Under the pieces are notes generated by a model. It made no database searches. It was not told where the DNA came from and worked only from the letters and a program-made list of their open reading frames with translations. Shown here one piece after another: positions 1 to 10,300 of a stretch of DNA of 64,000 nt. This stretch comes from Bacteroidia bacterium (GTDB lineage Bacteria > Bacteroidota > Bacteroidia > J057). The translations under genes were made by a program, and so were the position numbers. How positions within the stretch are numbered: the first letter of the stretch is position 1; the number at the start of each line of letters is the position of its first letter. The stretch is taken from positions 1,240,001 through 1,304,000 of the forward strand of contig JAWKNO010000003.1 of assembly GCA_041391665.1 (NCBI GenBank), given 5' to 3'.

Positions 1-145
1 TTCCCGCTCCTGTCACGCCATAGAGCAGCGTCAGCGGAGAAGCATGGACACTTCGAAACAACTGCTGGGTTTCCTGCTCCCTTCCAAAAAAGTAAGCGCG
101 ATCAGTTTTTTCGTACGGGGCCAAAAACTTAAAAGGAGTGGGCAT
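1..145 (-). CDS. STAND-type NTPase, N-terminal fragment (runs off left edge)
   Basis: Translating the minus strand from the ATG at 145-143 gives an open frame to the window edge (48 codons), beginning MPTPFKFLAPYEKTDRAYFF and reaching LLYGVTGAG. The FFGRE motif followed about 20 residues later by a strand and an incomplete Walker A (GVTGAG, cut before the Lys) is the usual N-terminus of bacterial nSTAND/AAA ATPases, which act as ATP-driven sensors or switches. It starts 50 bp downstream of the CHAT gene on the same strand, so the two are probably one transcript, and CHAT or caspase-like partners for such NTPases are common. The rest of the protein lies outside the window, so sensor and effector domains are unknown. 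Confidence 0.75.
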   Translation of the reverse strand, partial: MPTPFKFLAPYEKTDRAYFFGREQETQQLFRSVHASPLTLLYGVTGAG

Positions 146-195
146 AAAAAAAAAGTTAACGTATGAAATTTACGAGGCAGATAAGGATCCATGGA

Positions 196-2052
196 TCAGG
201 AATCTATTTCAAAGTCTCTCAGCAGGAACCTGAACTGTGTTTTCATTTCAGGAAATACTTCATCGTCATCCATTGCTATTTCCAGACTTATGTCGCCGGT
301 TGTTTTAGGGTCAAACATGTTAAAGTCAACCGAATCATAGAAAACAGCCTTTTTGGAAGCGTGGCTGTATAAATATATATGAGGCGTTTCTGTGCCTTTT
401 TTCCGCTCGAAAGTATGCCTGTCGATGACAAGCGGTGAGAGGTTCAGGTTTTTATCCATTTTGTGCTCGTCCAGATAGCTATCGCTTTTGACAAGCAGTA
501 CAGATCTGGAGTCGGTGAAACTTTCCAGATTTTTGGGGCGGGTTCGGCCTTCAAAGTAGGAAGAGTTGGAAGCGTGAAGGCGGTCCAGATAGTGCACAAA
601 TGAGAGATTTTCATCCCGAAATTTATTGACATCAATTTCTTTGACATTGATGAGATGATAGCGGACGAGGAAAGCCGTTTTTTTAAGAATTTCGCTCAGA
701 TTGCGCTCACATTCCGGGCATTTGCGGATCAGGTTTTTGTCTAAAAAATTCTCTTCTATATTTTTCTTTAGTGTGGAAAGTTGAGTTTCCTTTTTTATCC
801 CTTCAAAATACGCCCATAGTTTTTGGGCGGGATCGCCTTCTTTGGAGAGTCCCGTAAGGAGCACAGCAACTTCATCTTCGATTTTTTTTCCCTTTTGGTC
901 TCTTTTTTCCAGAAAGAGGTCTATTTTCTCGTTGAGGAAGGCCTGATAAATCTCAAGTGCCAGCTGAAGATAATCAAAGGCAAAAACCTCATCCTCTCCG
1001 GGGAGAGAAATCATATTTTGAACTTTGGTAATCAGGGCTTTAAATGCTTTCTTTTTACGTATTTCATCCCAAAGCTGGGCGACCATGGCGTAACAGATAA
1101 ACCGGGAAACAGACTGATACGTTTGCAGCATTTGAGCAAACCGCGCCACGCTGGCCCGTTTCATATCTTTGGTATCTGCCAGCAGGATTCTTATCTGCGA
1201 GCCGATCGGCCAGGGGAAACTTGCGACTATGAGATCGAGTCGTTCCAGCGGCCCGATTTTTTCCTGCGTTCTCTGGTTAGTGATTTCCGATTCGAGTGCA
1301 GGGTCCCATTTCACCATTTCGTCCAGCACGGTATCCAATGCGACATTGGGAGTATAAGGTTCTGCCTCGTCATCATCGGAGCCGGCCTGGGGCAGCATCC
1401 AGTTGAGCACACTGTTTTTCTCGTCAGAACCTTCGGCTTCATTTACATAAAGGCCCCAGGGAAATCCACCTTTATCGTCAATGGCATCTTCATCCCAGGA
1501 GATTGAGCGATAGGTTTCGACCTCTTTGTCGTCAGCTTCTGCCACTGCCACCGCTTTGTCGAACGACTGTTTGAGCGTTTTTCCCTTTTCGAGATTTTTG
1601 TACAGAATATTCGCAAAAAAGGAAGCGGTTTTGTCATTGACAGGCCGGGCAGTAGCAATTACTGCCGGTACCCCCAGGCTTAAAAGCGTTACAACCTGAT
1701 CTTTGGTAGAGCAGCCGTTGAGGAAAACGAGTTTCAGGTTTTTTTGATCGGCGAGCAGTCTGGCGATACCTTTAGATTTAGCTTCGCCGGAGGTTAGAAA
1801 TATCTTATCATTGTCAGCATGTCCCGCGAAATGAAAAAGCACCACGCGGTTTTCAAACTTTCCCAGCCATTCAGCCAGTTTTTCGAGGCTGGATTCCTGA
1901 TCCCAGTGAAGCGTGTAGTCGCTTTGCGCCATGTCGGCGCGGTCATGTAAAATGGTGTATATCTCGTCTGCTTCTTTGGTTAGTTCGGCAAGGTACGCGC
2001 TCTCTTTACTGCTATTGGCAAAAGCGAGAAAAATGACAGGGCGTTCGGACAT
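196..2052 (-). CDS. CHAT-domain (caspase-like) protease protein
   Basis: 618 residues, cytoplasmic (no signal peptide). The first ~200 residues form a CHAT/caspase-like fold: a strand, the catalytic-His motif HFAGH (His78), then the catalytic-Cys motif FLNGCS (Cys114) and the strand/helix segment LGVPAVIATARPV. Residues ~230-618 are not a family I recognise. They contain a helical region and an FPWPIGSQIR block typical of proteins adjoining caspase-like domains, plus a CPEC pair that could bind metal. The next gene downstream encodes a STAND NTPase, so the likely arrangement is a protease effector controlled by an NTPase sensor, as in bacterial programmed-death or anti-phage modules; that role is an inference. 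The domain call is firm, the substrate is unknown. Confidence 0.85.
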   Translation of the reverse strand: MSERPVIFLAFANSSKESAYLAELTKEADEIYTILHDRADMAQSDYTLHWDQESSLEKLAEWLGKFENRVVLFHFAGHADNDKIFLTSGEAKSKGIARLLADQKNLKLVFLNGCSTKDQVVTLLSLGVPAVIATARPVNDKTASFFANILYKNLEKGKTLKQSFDKAVAVAEADDKEVETYRSISWDEDAIDDKGGFPWGLYVNEAEGSDEKNSVLNWMLPQAGSDDDEAEPYTPNVALDTVLDEMVKWDPALESEITNQRTQEKIGPLERLDLIVASFPWPIGSQIRILLADTKDMKRASVARFAQMLQTYQSVSRFICYAMVAQLWDEIRKKKAFKALITKVQNMISLPGEDEVFAFDYLQLALEIYQAFLNEKIDLFLEKRDQKGKKIEDEVAVLLTGLSKEGDPAQKLWAYFEGIKKETQLSTLKKNIEENFLDKNLIRKCPECERNLSEILKKTAFLVRYHLINVKEIDVNKFRDENLSFVHYLDRLHASNSSYFEGRTRPKNLESFTDSRSVLLVKSDSYLDEHKMDKNLNLSPLVIDRHTFERKKGTETPHIYLYSHASKKAVFYDSVDFNMFDPKTTGDISLEIAMDDDEVFPEMKTQFRFLLRDFEIDS

Positions 2053-2169
2053 ACTTTAGGGGTTTAATCCCTAATATACAACTTTTCCAAACTTATACAA
2101 AGCCGTAAAATTCAGTCTTCTCAATATCAGTTTCTGATACTTTAACTCCAGTATCTATTCCAGCTTTTG

Positions 2170-2760
2170 TTATTCAACTTCTATAAAAAATCCATTGATT
2201 TTGTCATCGAGCGTATAGGTACCGGGCTTCAGGATAATTGCCCCCTGAACATCAAAATTTTTGGCTACAAATGCCGGAAAAACCTGTTTGCGCTCCAGAA
2301 TCAGCGTTCCGACCATCGGCATTTCGGGACCGTTGTACACCATTTTTACATATGTTTTCCCCATTTTATCTTTTACCAGGGTATTGCTGAAGGTATAAGA
2401 ATTGACAGGTCGTCCGCTGGCATCTTTTTTAAAGCGGTCAAAACCTTTTCCTTTCTGGTTATGGGCGCGGGGGTCGGCTTTCATCATCGGTTTCTGGTGA
2501 ATGGAAGTCAGGTACAGGCTGGGCCTTTTGGTTTCCCATGAACCTGCAATCTTAAAGCCCAGCATCATGGGCTGGTTCCGGTTGCTGTGGACCAGTTCGA
2601 TCTCATTGAGGTTCATTCCTTCAATTTCGAAGGAATAATCGACTGTTTGGGACAATTCTTCAGAAATTTCAGGGATCGGGGGAAGTTCTGGCGCTGAAAG
2701 TGCGACAAAAGTAAAAACAAGAATGAGTGCGGAGACTGATATCAGAAGAAATCGTTTCAT
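2170..2760 (-). CDS. Secreted protein of unknown function
   Basis: 196 residues beginning MKRFLLISVSALILVF, a typical Sec signal peptide with probable cleavage after a small-residue stretch near residue 23 and no lipobox cysteine. The mature part is mostly short strands and has no family I recognise. It is flanked by 117 bp (to the CHAT gene) and 48 bp (to the acyltransferase) on the same strand, so it could be co-transcribed with the acyltransferase upstream. Export to periplasm or surface is the only functional statement the sequence supports. Confidence 0.7.
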   Translation of the reverse strand: MKRFLLISVSALILVFTFVALSAPELPPIPEISEELSQTVDYSFEIEGMNLNEIELVHSNRNQPMMLGFKIAGSWETKRPSLYLTSIHQKPMMKADPRAHNQKGKGFDRFKKDASGRPVNSYTFSNTLVKDKMGKTYVKMVYNGPEMPMVGTLILERKQVFPAFVAKNFDVQGAIILKPGTYTLDDKINGFFIEVE

Positions 2761-2808
2761 GAGTGTTTGTATAAAAGCGGTCTGTTTGTAGAAGAATAAC
2801 GAACCAAT

Positions 2809-4059
2809 CTACGCAAATTCTTCCAATAATTTTCGGGTTCTGTTTGCCAGTACCTGCGCTTCTTCATGCGAAAACTCAGCTTTAAGAAAGTTCATATCTA
2901 CGCCTATACATCCAAAAACACATAAGGCAAATGCCGTAAATTTCGGTCCGAAGCGATTGTTGGTAATAAAAGCCTTGATATCCTTTACGGCGATATCGCC
3001 ATATTGAGGATGGATATCGAGCTGGCCGATATAGCTCAGCGCGGTATCGGCCATGCGTAACTTTTTCAGCGTGAGCATAGCTTTCATCACCTGGAGGCTC
3101 ATCATGGCGTAAAGGATAAATTCCCCTTTTTTCCCGGCGGCGAATATTCGTTCCCACAGCTTTTTTGCAGTAACCGAGACAGCGTCTCCGGGCAGGATAT
3201 TGACTGAAAACCGCGCCATGGAGACGTAGCAGCCCAGTGCGAGAGGAGGCACGGGAGGGTCCATTTTGGCGCGCATATCGGCAAAAAACACTGCGCGGCG
3301 GGGAGAAGATTTTGTATTGAGAGTGTCGGGGTAAAGTGCATGGAGCATGGCGGCACCAATGAGGCTGTTGATGCTTATGCCCATTTCTCCCGCTTTTTTC
3401 AGGATTTTTTGGGAGCAGTCCTCGTCCAGGGTAAAGCAGACCACACCATTTTCGGAGTGCGGCGGGATTGCCGGTTTTTCCCCATTGAGGGCGAAGGCAA
3501 ATTCGTCAGCAAACTGTCTGACCATGAAGGCCATTTTACGTTTGAGGCCGGGGAGTCCGCGAAATTCGGGCGGAACGCCATGTGATTGATTGAGGTGGTG
3601 GAGGTGGGCAAGCTTTTGGCCGCCGAGGAGTTTGAGGAAATCAGAGAGAATGAGGCGGGCGGAGATTCCGTCGATGATAGCATGGTGGAGGATGAGGAGG
3701 ATTTCGCTGGCGGGAGAAGAATTGTGCACATAGACACAGCGGAGGAGCGGGCCATTGGGGTCAAAATAAGAATTGAGTGCTTTTTCGGTTTCAGTTTCCC
3801 AGGAAGTTTCATGAATGCGGGGAGCAGCGGATAGCGGAATAGGAGAGGGAGCGGGAAGTTTTTCGAAGAAATAGCGGCCCTTGCGGTGGCGGATGGAAGC
3901 CTGGAGGAGAGAGTGGCGGGATTGGAGATTGTCGAGCGCAGCAGCCAGTGTGGGGAGAGTAAGGGTAGCGTGGAGGTGAATGACGATAACGGCGGAGAGC
4001 GGGAGATGCTCATTGCAGAAGGTAAAGGCCGATTCGGGGACAGAGAGATTACGGATCAT
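2809..4059 (-). CDS. Condensation-domain-like acyltransferase (stand-alone)
   Basis: 416 residues from the ATG at 4059; an upstream in-frame ATG at 4113 would add 18 poorly conserved residues, so the start MIRNLSVPES is preferred. The catalytic motif HHxxxDG is present as HHAIIDG (His125-Gly131), and the DMRAKMDPPVP segment further on matches the second conserved region of condensation/PapA-type or WS/DGAT-like acyltransferases. Such enzymes move acyl groups from CoA or carrier proteins to an alcohol or amine. No carrier, adenylation or ketosynthase domain is nearby, so this is a free-standing enzyme with unknown donor and acceptor. It is not obviously connected with the CRISPR array beginning 250 bp upstream of its start. 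Confidence 0.75.
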   Translation of the reverse strand: MIRNLSVPESAFTFCNEHLPLSAVIVIHLHATLTLPTLAAALDNLQSRHSLLQASIRHRKGRYFFEKLPAPSPIPLSAAPRIHETSWETETEKALNSYFDPNGPLLRCVYVHNSSPASEILLILHHAIIDGISARLILSDFLKLLGGQKLAHLHHLNQSHGVPPEFRGLPGLKRKMAFMVRQFADEFAFALNGEKPAIPPHSENGVVCFTLDEDCSQKILKKAGEMGISINSLIGAAMLHALYPDTLNTKSSPRRAVFFADMRAKMDPPVPPLALGCYVSMARFSVNILPGDAVSVTAKKLWERIFAAGKKGEFILYAMMSLQVMKAMLTLKKLRMADTALSYIGQLDIHPQYGDIAVKDIKAFITNNRFGPKFTAFALCVFGCIGVDMNFLKAEFSHEEAQVLANRTRKLLEEFA

Positions 4060-4116
4060 GGGGAAGGGTGAGGTGTGAGGCCGCAAAATAGAAAAAAGAG
4101 AGAGACAAAACACTAG

Positions 4117-4145
4117 CTTTCCATTTCAGGATGGAGACTTTTGGC
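4117..4145. repeat. Degenerate CRISPR-repeat remnant beyond the array trailer end
   Basis: The 17 bases at 4118-4134 match the start of the leftmost CRISPR repeat (4309) at 15 of 17 positions and share its private C at repeat position 6. The right part (GACTTTTGGC) is only loosely like GATTAAGGC. The spot lies about 190 bp outside the last recognisable repeat, which is what a decayed oldest repeat would look like. The evidence is one short similarity, so chance is possible. Confidence 0.4.
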
Positions 4146-4305
4146 TGTTGGCTGTTGGCTGTTGGCTGTTGGCTGTTGGCGGTTGGCTGTTGGTTGTTGG
4201 CTGTTGGCTGTTGGTTGTTGGCTGTTGGTTGTTGGCGGTTGGTTTTTGGCGGTTGGTTTTTGGTTGTTGGTTTTTGGTTGTTGGCTTTTGGCTGTTGGTT
4301 GTTGG
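4140..4305. repeat. Heptanucleotide microsatellite (TTGGCTG / TTGGTTG / TTTTGGC variants)
   Basis: About 23 tandem 7-bp units, mainly TTGGCTG and TTGGTTG with some GGTTTTT-type variants, fill the gap between the decayed repeat and the first array repeat. Because 7 is not a multiple of 3 and the unit lacks stops, several frames are open (for example QQPTANSQQ on the minus strand), which is a repeat artefact and not a protein. It abuts the trailer end of the CRISPR array, ending 3 bp before the first repeat. Confidence 0.9.
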
Positions 4306-4308
4306 AAG

Positions 4309-7300
4309 GTTTCCATTCCACGATGGTGCGATTAAGGCTCGAGTACATGAATATTGGTGGCGGGGGCATTAGCAAGTTTCAATTCCACGATGGTGCGATT
4401 AAGGCTAAAATACAGATGTCCATCAGGGAGGCATTTCTCACGTTTCAATTCCACGATGGTGCGATTAAGGCTCAAAGCAGATGAAATAGGCGCTAACGCA
4501 GTAACACGTTTCAATTCCACGATGGTGCGATTAAGGCCTGAGGAAAGCGAGGCCGGACTATACACATTTTTTGGTTTCAATTCCACGATGGTGCGATTAA
4601 GGCATGACGCATGGGATAAAGGAGGCGGGGGCACTGGCTAGTTTCAATTCCACGATGGTGCGATTAAGGCTATTTTTTACTGCATTATTACCATTCCCTT
4701 AAAATCGTTTCAATTCCACGATGGTGCGATTAAGGCGGGAGACATTTGGAGATGCGTGCAACCGTATTTCCAAGTTTCAATTCCACGATGGTGCGATTAA
4801 GGCCCGTCCTGAATGAAGTCAAACTTCCCATTTCCTTCAGTTTCAATTCCACGATGGTGCGATTAAGGCATGCAAAATGAATTCAAGTTTTCCGACTTCC
4901 TAAAGCGTTTCAATTCCACGATGGTGCGATTAAGGCGGAGTCATCAGTTTTCGGATTACCGCATCTTGAATCAGTTTCAATTCCACGATGGTGCGATTAA
5001 GGCAAAGCCATCACCAGGGCCCGGGATTCCATTTGCCGAGTTTCAATTCCACGATGGTGCGATTAAGGCAGTATCTAAGAAAATCGGAGGTGTACACTTA
5101 TCCGCCGTTTCAATTCCACGATGGTGCGATTAAGGCCTGCCATTCCGACCTATGAGGGATTTACCGTTATCCGTTTCAATTCCACGATGGTGCGATTAAG
5201 GCTTGTTGCCAAGAAATCCACTGCCAAGCAATAGTAGTTTCAATTCCACGATGGTGCGATTAAGGCAAGCTTCCGGCGCCTTCAAAAACAGATACAGAAA
5301 CACGTTTCAATTCCACGATGGTGCGATTAAGGCGGTGTTTTTCCGGAAAAAGCCACAAACCGGAAAAAAGTTTCAATTCCACGATGGTGCGATTAAGGCT
5401 AGATCAGGTTATCGCTATATCCGTACAAAAAGAAAAGTTTCAATTCCACGATGGTGCGATTAAGGCCTAAGAATGAAATTCTTAGATTTAAATATAGACA
5501 GGTTTCAATTCCACGATGGTGCGATTAAGGCTCTCAATGACAAGCTGTCTCATGCTCAGCATTACATGTTTCAATTCCACGATGGTGCGATTAAGGCCGG
5601 CATCGTTTGCTGATATCGCCTACACTCTCGCCAGTTTCAATTCCACGATGGTGCGATTAAGGCATGGCAATCCCCAATTTTCCAAACAGGCCGATTTCTT
5701 GTTTCAATTCCACGATGGTGCGATTAAGGCACAGAGCTGATGTTGGGACTTTATTTGTTTGCAACATGTTTCAATTCCACGATGGTGCGATTAAGGCCCA
5801 GCAAATAGAAAATATTGTTGAAATGAGGGTGAAGTTTCAATTCCACGATGGTGCGATTAAGGCAACAGGATTGCCGAATGTTGTAGCAGTTGCTGACGAG
5901 TTTCAATTCCACGATGGTGCGATTAAGGCTCTCAGGGCCTCAGGTGTATAGTAAACTGTACAGTTGGTTTCAATTCCACGATGGTGCGATTAAGGCCAAT
6001 CATTTTTCAGCTTTTTTATTAGTGCTTTTTGTGTTTCAATTCCACGATGGTGCGATTAAGGCAAGTATCTCTCCAACGACATACCTGAGTTTTTTGCGTG
6101 TTTCAATTCCACGATGGTGCGATTAAGGAGGTCGGCGGATCACCTTATCTTTATGCTAATACAGTTTCAATTCCACGATGGTGCGATTAAGGCTTTTTTT
6201 TTACCGGATAACACTAATTTCACGACTGAGTTTCAATTCCACGATGGTGCGATTAAGGCTGCACCTCACTACGAATGGGCCGCTGCCTATACGCCAGTTT
6301 CAATTCCACGATGGTGCGATTAAGGCAACCGGCTCAACCGGGTAAGTACAACCGGCAATACCGTTTCAATTCCACGATGGTGCGATTAAGGCGTTCTGGC
6401 TGGCGGTATTTGCTAAATACCGTTCCAAGTTTCAATTCCACGATGGTGCGATTAAGGCGATTAAGATTTCTTTCCAGTTCATAATATTTTCGTTAGTTTC
6501 AATTCCACGATGGTGCGATTAAGGCTTACCAGATATGCAAATACATATTTGCTAATGTGGTGTTTCAATTCCACGATGGTGCGATTAAGGCCTCTGCGCG
6601 TTCCTAATTTGTTTACTGTATACCCGGTTTCAATTCCACGATGGTGCGATTAAGGCGTTTGGCCAGGACATGATTTTGGCTTTTGCGAAGTTGGTTTCAA
6701 TTCCACGATGGTGCGATTAAGGCAAAGACAAGAAAGTGCCCTCGTCGATGAAGTATCATGTTTCAATTCCACGATGGTGCGATTAAGGCGCAGTAGCGGA
6801 GAGAGAAGGTACGTAAACAGTAACATGTTTCAATTCCACGATGGTGCGATTAAGGCTGGGAAAATTCGTTGTAAAAAACATTTTTCAAGAAAGTTTCAAT
6901 TCCACGATGGTGCGATTAAGGCGATAAGCCGGATTGAGAGAGCCGGTCTGCCCGGCGAGTTTCAATTCCACGATGGTGCGATTAAGGCCGAATCTGTTGC
7001 TCTGGTTTCAGGTCTCCGTATATAGTTTCAATTCCACGATGGTGCGATTAAGGCTATGATTTTGAGGATAACGACAATAAAGGAAATTATGTTTCAATTC
7101 CACGATGGTGCGATTAAGGCAAAAAAAGGAGAGATTAAATGAACTGGTTGAATTGCGTTTCAATTCCACGATGGTGCGATTAAGGCTCGGATATGATACG
7201 AATGCCTTCAAGCTGTATAGCGTTTCAATTCCACGATGGTGCGATTAAGGCTGAGCTGAAGCTCTGTCAAGTGCCTCACGCATAACCGTTTCAATTCCAC

Positions 7301-10300
7301 GATGGTGCGATTAAGGCGATCTTGACGCCTCATTTATACTTTTGCGTCATTCCCGTTTCAATTCCACGATGGTGCGATTAAGGCTATCGATATTGTCGTC
7401 AGACCTTATTCTTTTTCCGCCGTTTCAATTCCACGATGGTGCGATTAAGGCACAAATATCGGAGACAAGTATTCATCGTAACTACTGCGTTTCAATTCCA
7501 CGATGGTGCGATTAAGGCGGAAACCGTCGCAATGGTGCGCAAGCTCGATCAGCAGTTTCAATTCCACGATGGTGCGATTAAGGCTATAAAGTGAGAAAAA
7601 ATTTGTTTGGTAAAGTAATGTTTCAATTCCACGATGGTGCGATTAAGGCATGGATGAACCAGATCAGCATACAAAAAAAATGCTGAGTTTCAATTCCACG
7701 ATGGTGCGATTAAGGCCACCATACTCAAGCATAGTTTGCCCGGTCACTGTTGGTTTCAATTCCACGATGGTGCGATTAAGGCTGGTCCTTGCGGGCTTTG
7801 ACAATACAGTCGCAACCTGGTTTCAATTCCACGATGGTGCGATTAAGGCGGGAGCAAAGAAGCTTTAAGTTTACAGAAACAAATTGGTTTCAATTCCACG
7901 ATGGTGCGATTAAGGCCCGCAAGTTCCCGCAGTCTCGGATGCTGATTGTCATGTTTCAATTCCACGATGGTGCGATTAAGGCTCCAAAGGGCTGCGAGCA
8001 TTGATGTCAGACTTTACCGTTTCAATTCCACGATGGTGCGATTAAGGCCGCCAGATGAAGAAGATCCAGAAAGCCTACGAGGCAGTTTCAATTCCACGAT
8101 GGTGCGATTAAGGCTAAGCCTTTTCCAATAGTTTGTCCACTTGCTCATAAGTTTCAATTCCACGATGGTGCGATTAAGGCCAACGAAAGGAAGAAATCTG
8201 GATGCCCCGATATATCGTTTCAATTCCACGATGGTGCGATTAAGGCCAGATCCCTCGACATAGATCTTGGCCATTTGCTCCGTTTCAATTCCACGATGGT
8301 GCGATTAAGGCTTGCAGGGGCCGTTTTTGTGTCGAAAAATACCCGAGACGTTTCAATTCCACGATGGTGCGATTAAGGCCCTTGAGAGCTTGAAATCAAT
8401 TGTTTACAAGTTCAGTTTCAATTCCACGATGGTGCGATTAAGGCGATCAACCACAACCTGCGACCTGTATTTTTCATTAAGTTTCAATTCCACGATGGTG
8501 CGATTAAGGCTGTTACTTACAGTAAGCGAACCCGCGCTGTTTGACGGGTTTCAATTCCACGATGGTGCGATTAAGGCATGAGCGGCATTGTTAGCCGTCG
8601 TAAAGACAGCAGCATTGTTTCAATTCCACGATGGTGCGATTAAGGCTATGCCCGAATGGAAGGGCAGAAAAATCCTTCCTAAGTTTCAATTCCACGATGG
8701 TGCGATTAAGGCTCAGACCGCAAAGCTACAAGTTTACCCAGATGATAGGTTTCAATTCCACGATGGTGCGATTAAGGCGAACCGGGATTTTCCTCGCTAT
8801 TTGGAAGCTGGTTTGTTTCAATTCCACGATGGTGCGATTAAGGCTGCGTTTTTCGTTGCCGGTGCATCGAATACCCAAACGTTTCAATTCCACGATGGTG
8901 CGATTAAGGCTAGCGTTTTTAGATATGCCAAGCCTGCGTCCTCGCGTTTCAATTCCACGATGGTGCGATTAAGGCGGTTTGCTCCCACGTAACCAAGAAA
9001 GTATCGTTTTGTTTCAATTCCACGATGGTGCGATTAAGGCTATTGAAATTGAAAAGGACGGCAAAAAACTTTATTGTTTCAATTCCACGATGGTGCGATT
9101 AAGGCGATGGAAGCGGCGATCAACCATTACTCACCAGCACGTTTCAATTCCACGATGGTGCGATTAAGGCCTTGCTGATGTACTGGAGATCATCATAGTC
9201 ATCGGTTTCAATTCCACGATGGTGCGATTAAGGCAAATAGTCCTTATACCATCCAGGTAAATGTTAGCGAGTTTCAATTCCACGATGGTGCGATTAAGGC
9301 TGAGCACTTTGCGATTGTCTTCCAGAGGGCAAAACTGTTTCAATTCCACGATGGTGCGATTAAGGCTCGGCTTTCTTCACGCATAGAAACCGGAATAACC
9401 GTGTTTCAATTCCACGATGGTGCGATTAAGGCTATTCCGGTTTTCAGAAAAAAACATCGATCATTTGGTTTCAATTCCACGATGGTGCGATTAAGGCGGA
9501 ACAAGCTCGAAAAGAGCTTAATTCCCTGAGTGGGTTTCAATTCCACGATGGTGCGATTAAGGCCGAGAGCAAAAACGATACCTTCATGAATAAAGGCAAG
9601 TTTCAATTCCACGATGGTGCGATTAAGGCCGCGCTTGCCGTTTCTGTGCAGATTGTCAGCAAAAAGTTTCAATTCCACGATGGTGCGATTAAGGCAGATC
9701 ATCAGAATCAGGATTTTCAGGAAAATCCGAAGTTTCAATTCCACGATGGTGCGATTAAGGCCGTCGAAGGGAATAGAGGGATCAACATTATACGTAGTTT
9801 CAATTCCACGATGGTGCGATTAAGGCAATCGCGCAAACCCTAGCGCAAATCGCTATTGACCGTTTCAATTCCACGATGGTGCGATTAAGGCACAGGGCCA
9901 AAAAACAAAATCCCCAACATTTCTGCCGTTTCAATTCCACGATGGTGCGATTAAGGCGCTGCTCGGCGTTCTGCGGGTGTCGTTGCGGCTGCTAGTTTCA
10001 ATTCCACGATGGTGCGATTAAGGCGCAAGTTCCCGCAGTCTCGACTACTGATCGTGATGTTTCAATTCCACGATGGTGCGATTAAGGCTTGTAAACCTTC
10101 AGATTGTTGCCAGTGATCCTGAAGTTTCAATTCCACGATGGTGCGATTAAGGCGATCAACTGGTGAAGAAGCACATGCAGTTACTGTAGTTTCAATTCCA
10201 CGATGGTGCGATTAAGGCAATGCCCGAAACAACGATAAGGACAAAAGGTATCAGTTTCAATTCCACGATGGTGCGATTAAGGCGGCGCGGCGGCTCCTGT

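Noticed and set aside
823..1506. 227-codon open frame on the plus strand.
   Set aside because: Antisense to the CHAT gene, no recognisable motif; the minus-strand protein has clear catalytic motifs.
196..2052. CHAT protein as a CRISPR-linked protease (craspase type).
   Set aside because: The locus has no type III effector (no Cas10 or gRAMP) and the CHAT gene lies beyond the trailer end, paired with its own NTPase.
4049..4375. Open frame with QQPTANSQQPTAN-type low-complexity protein.
   Set aside because: Produced by the heptanucleotide microsatellite, open in several frames, with no independent evidence for a gene.
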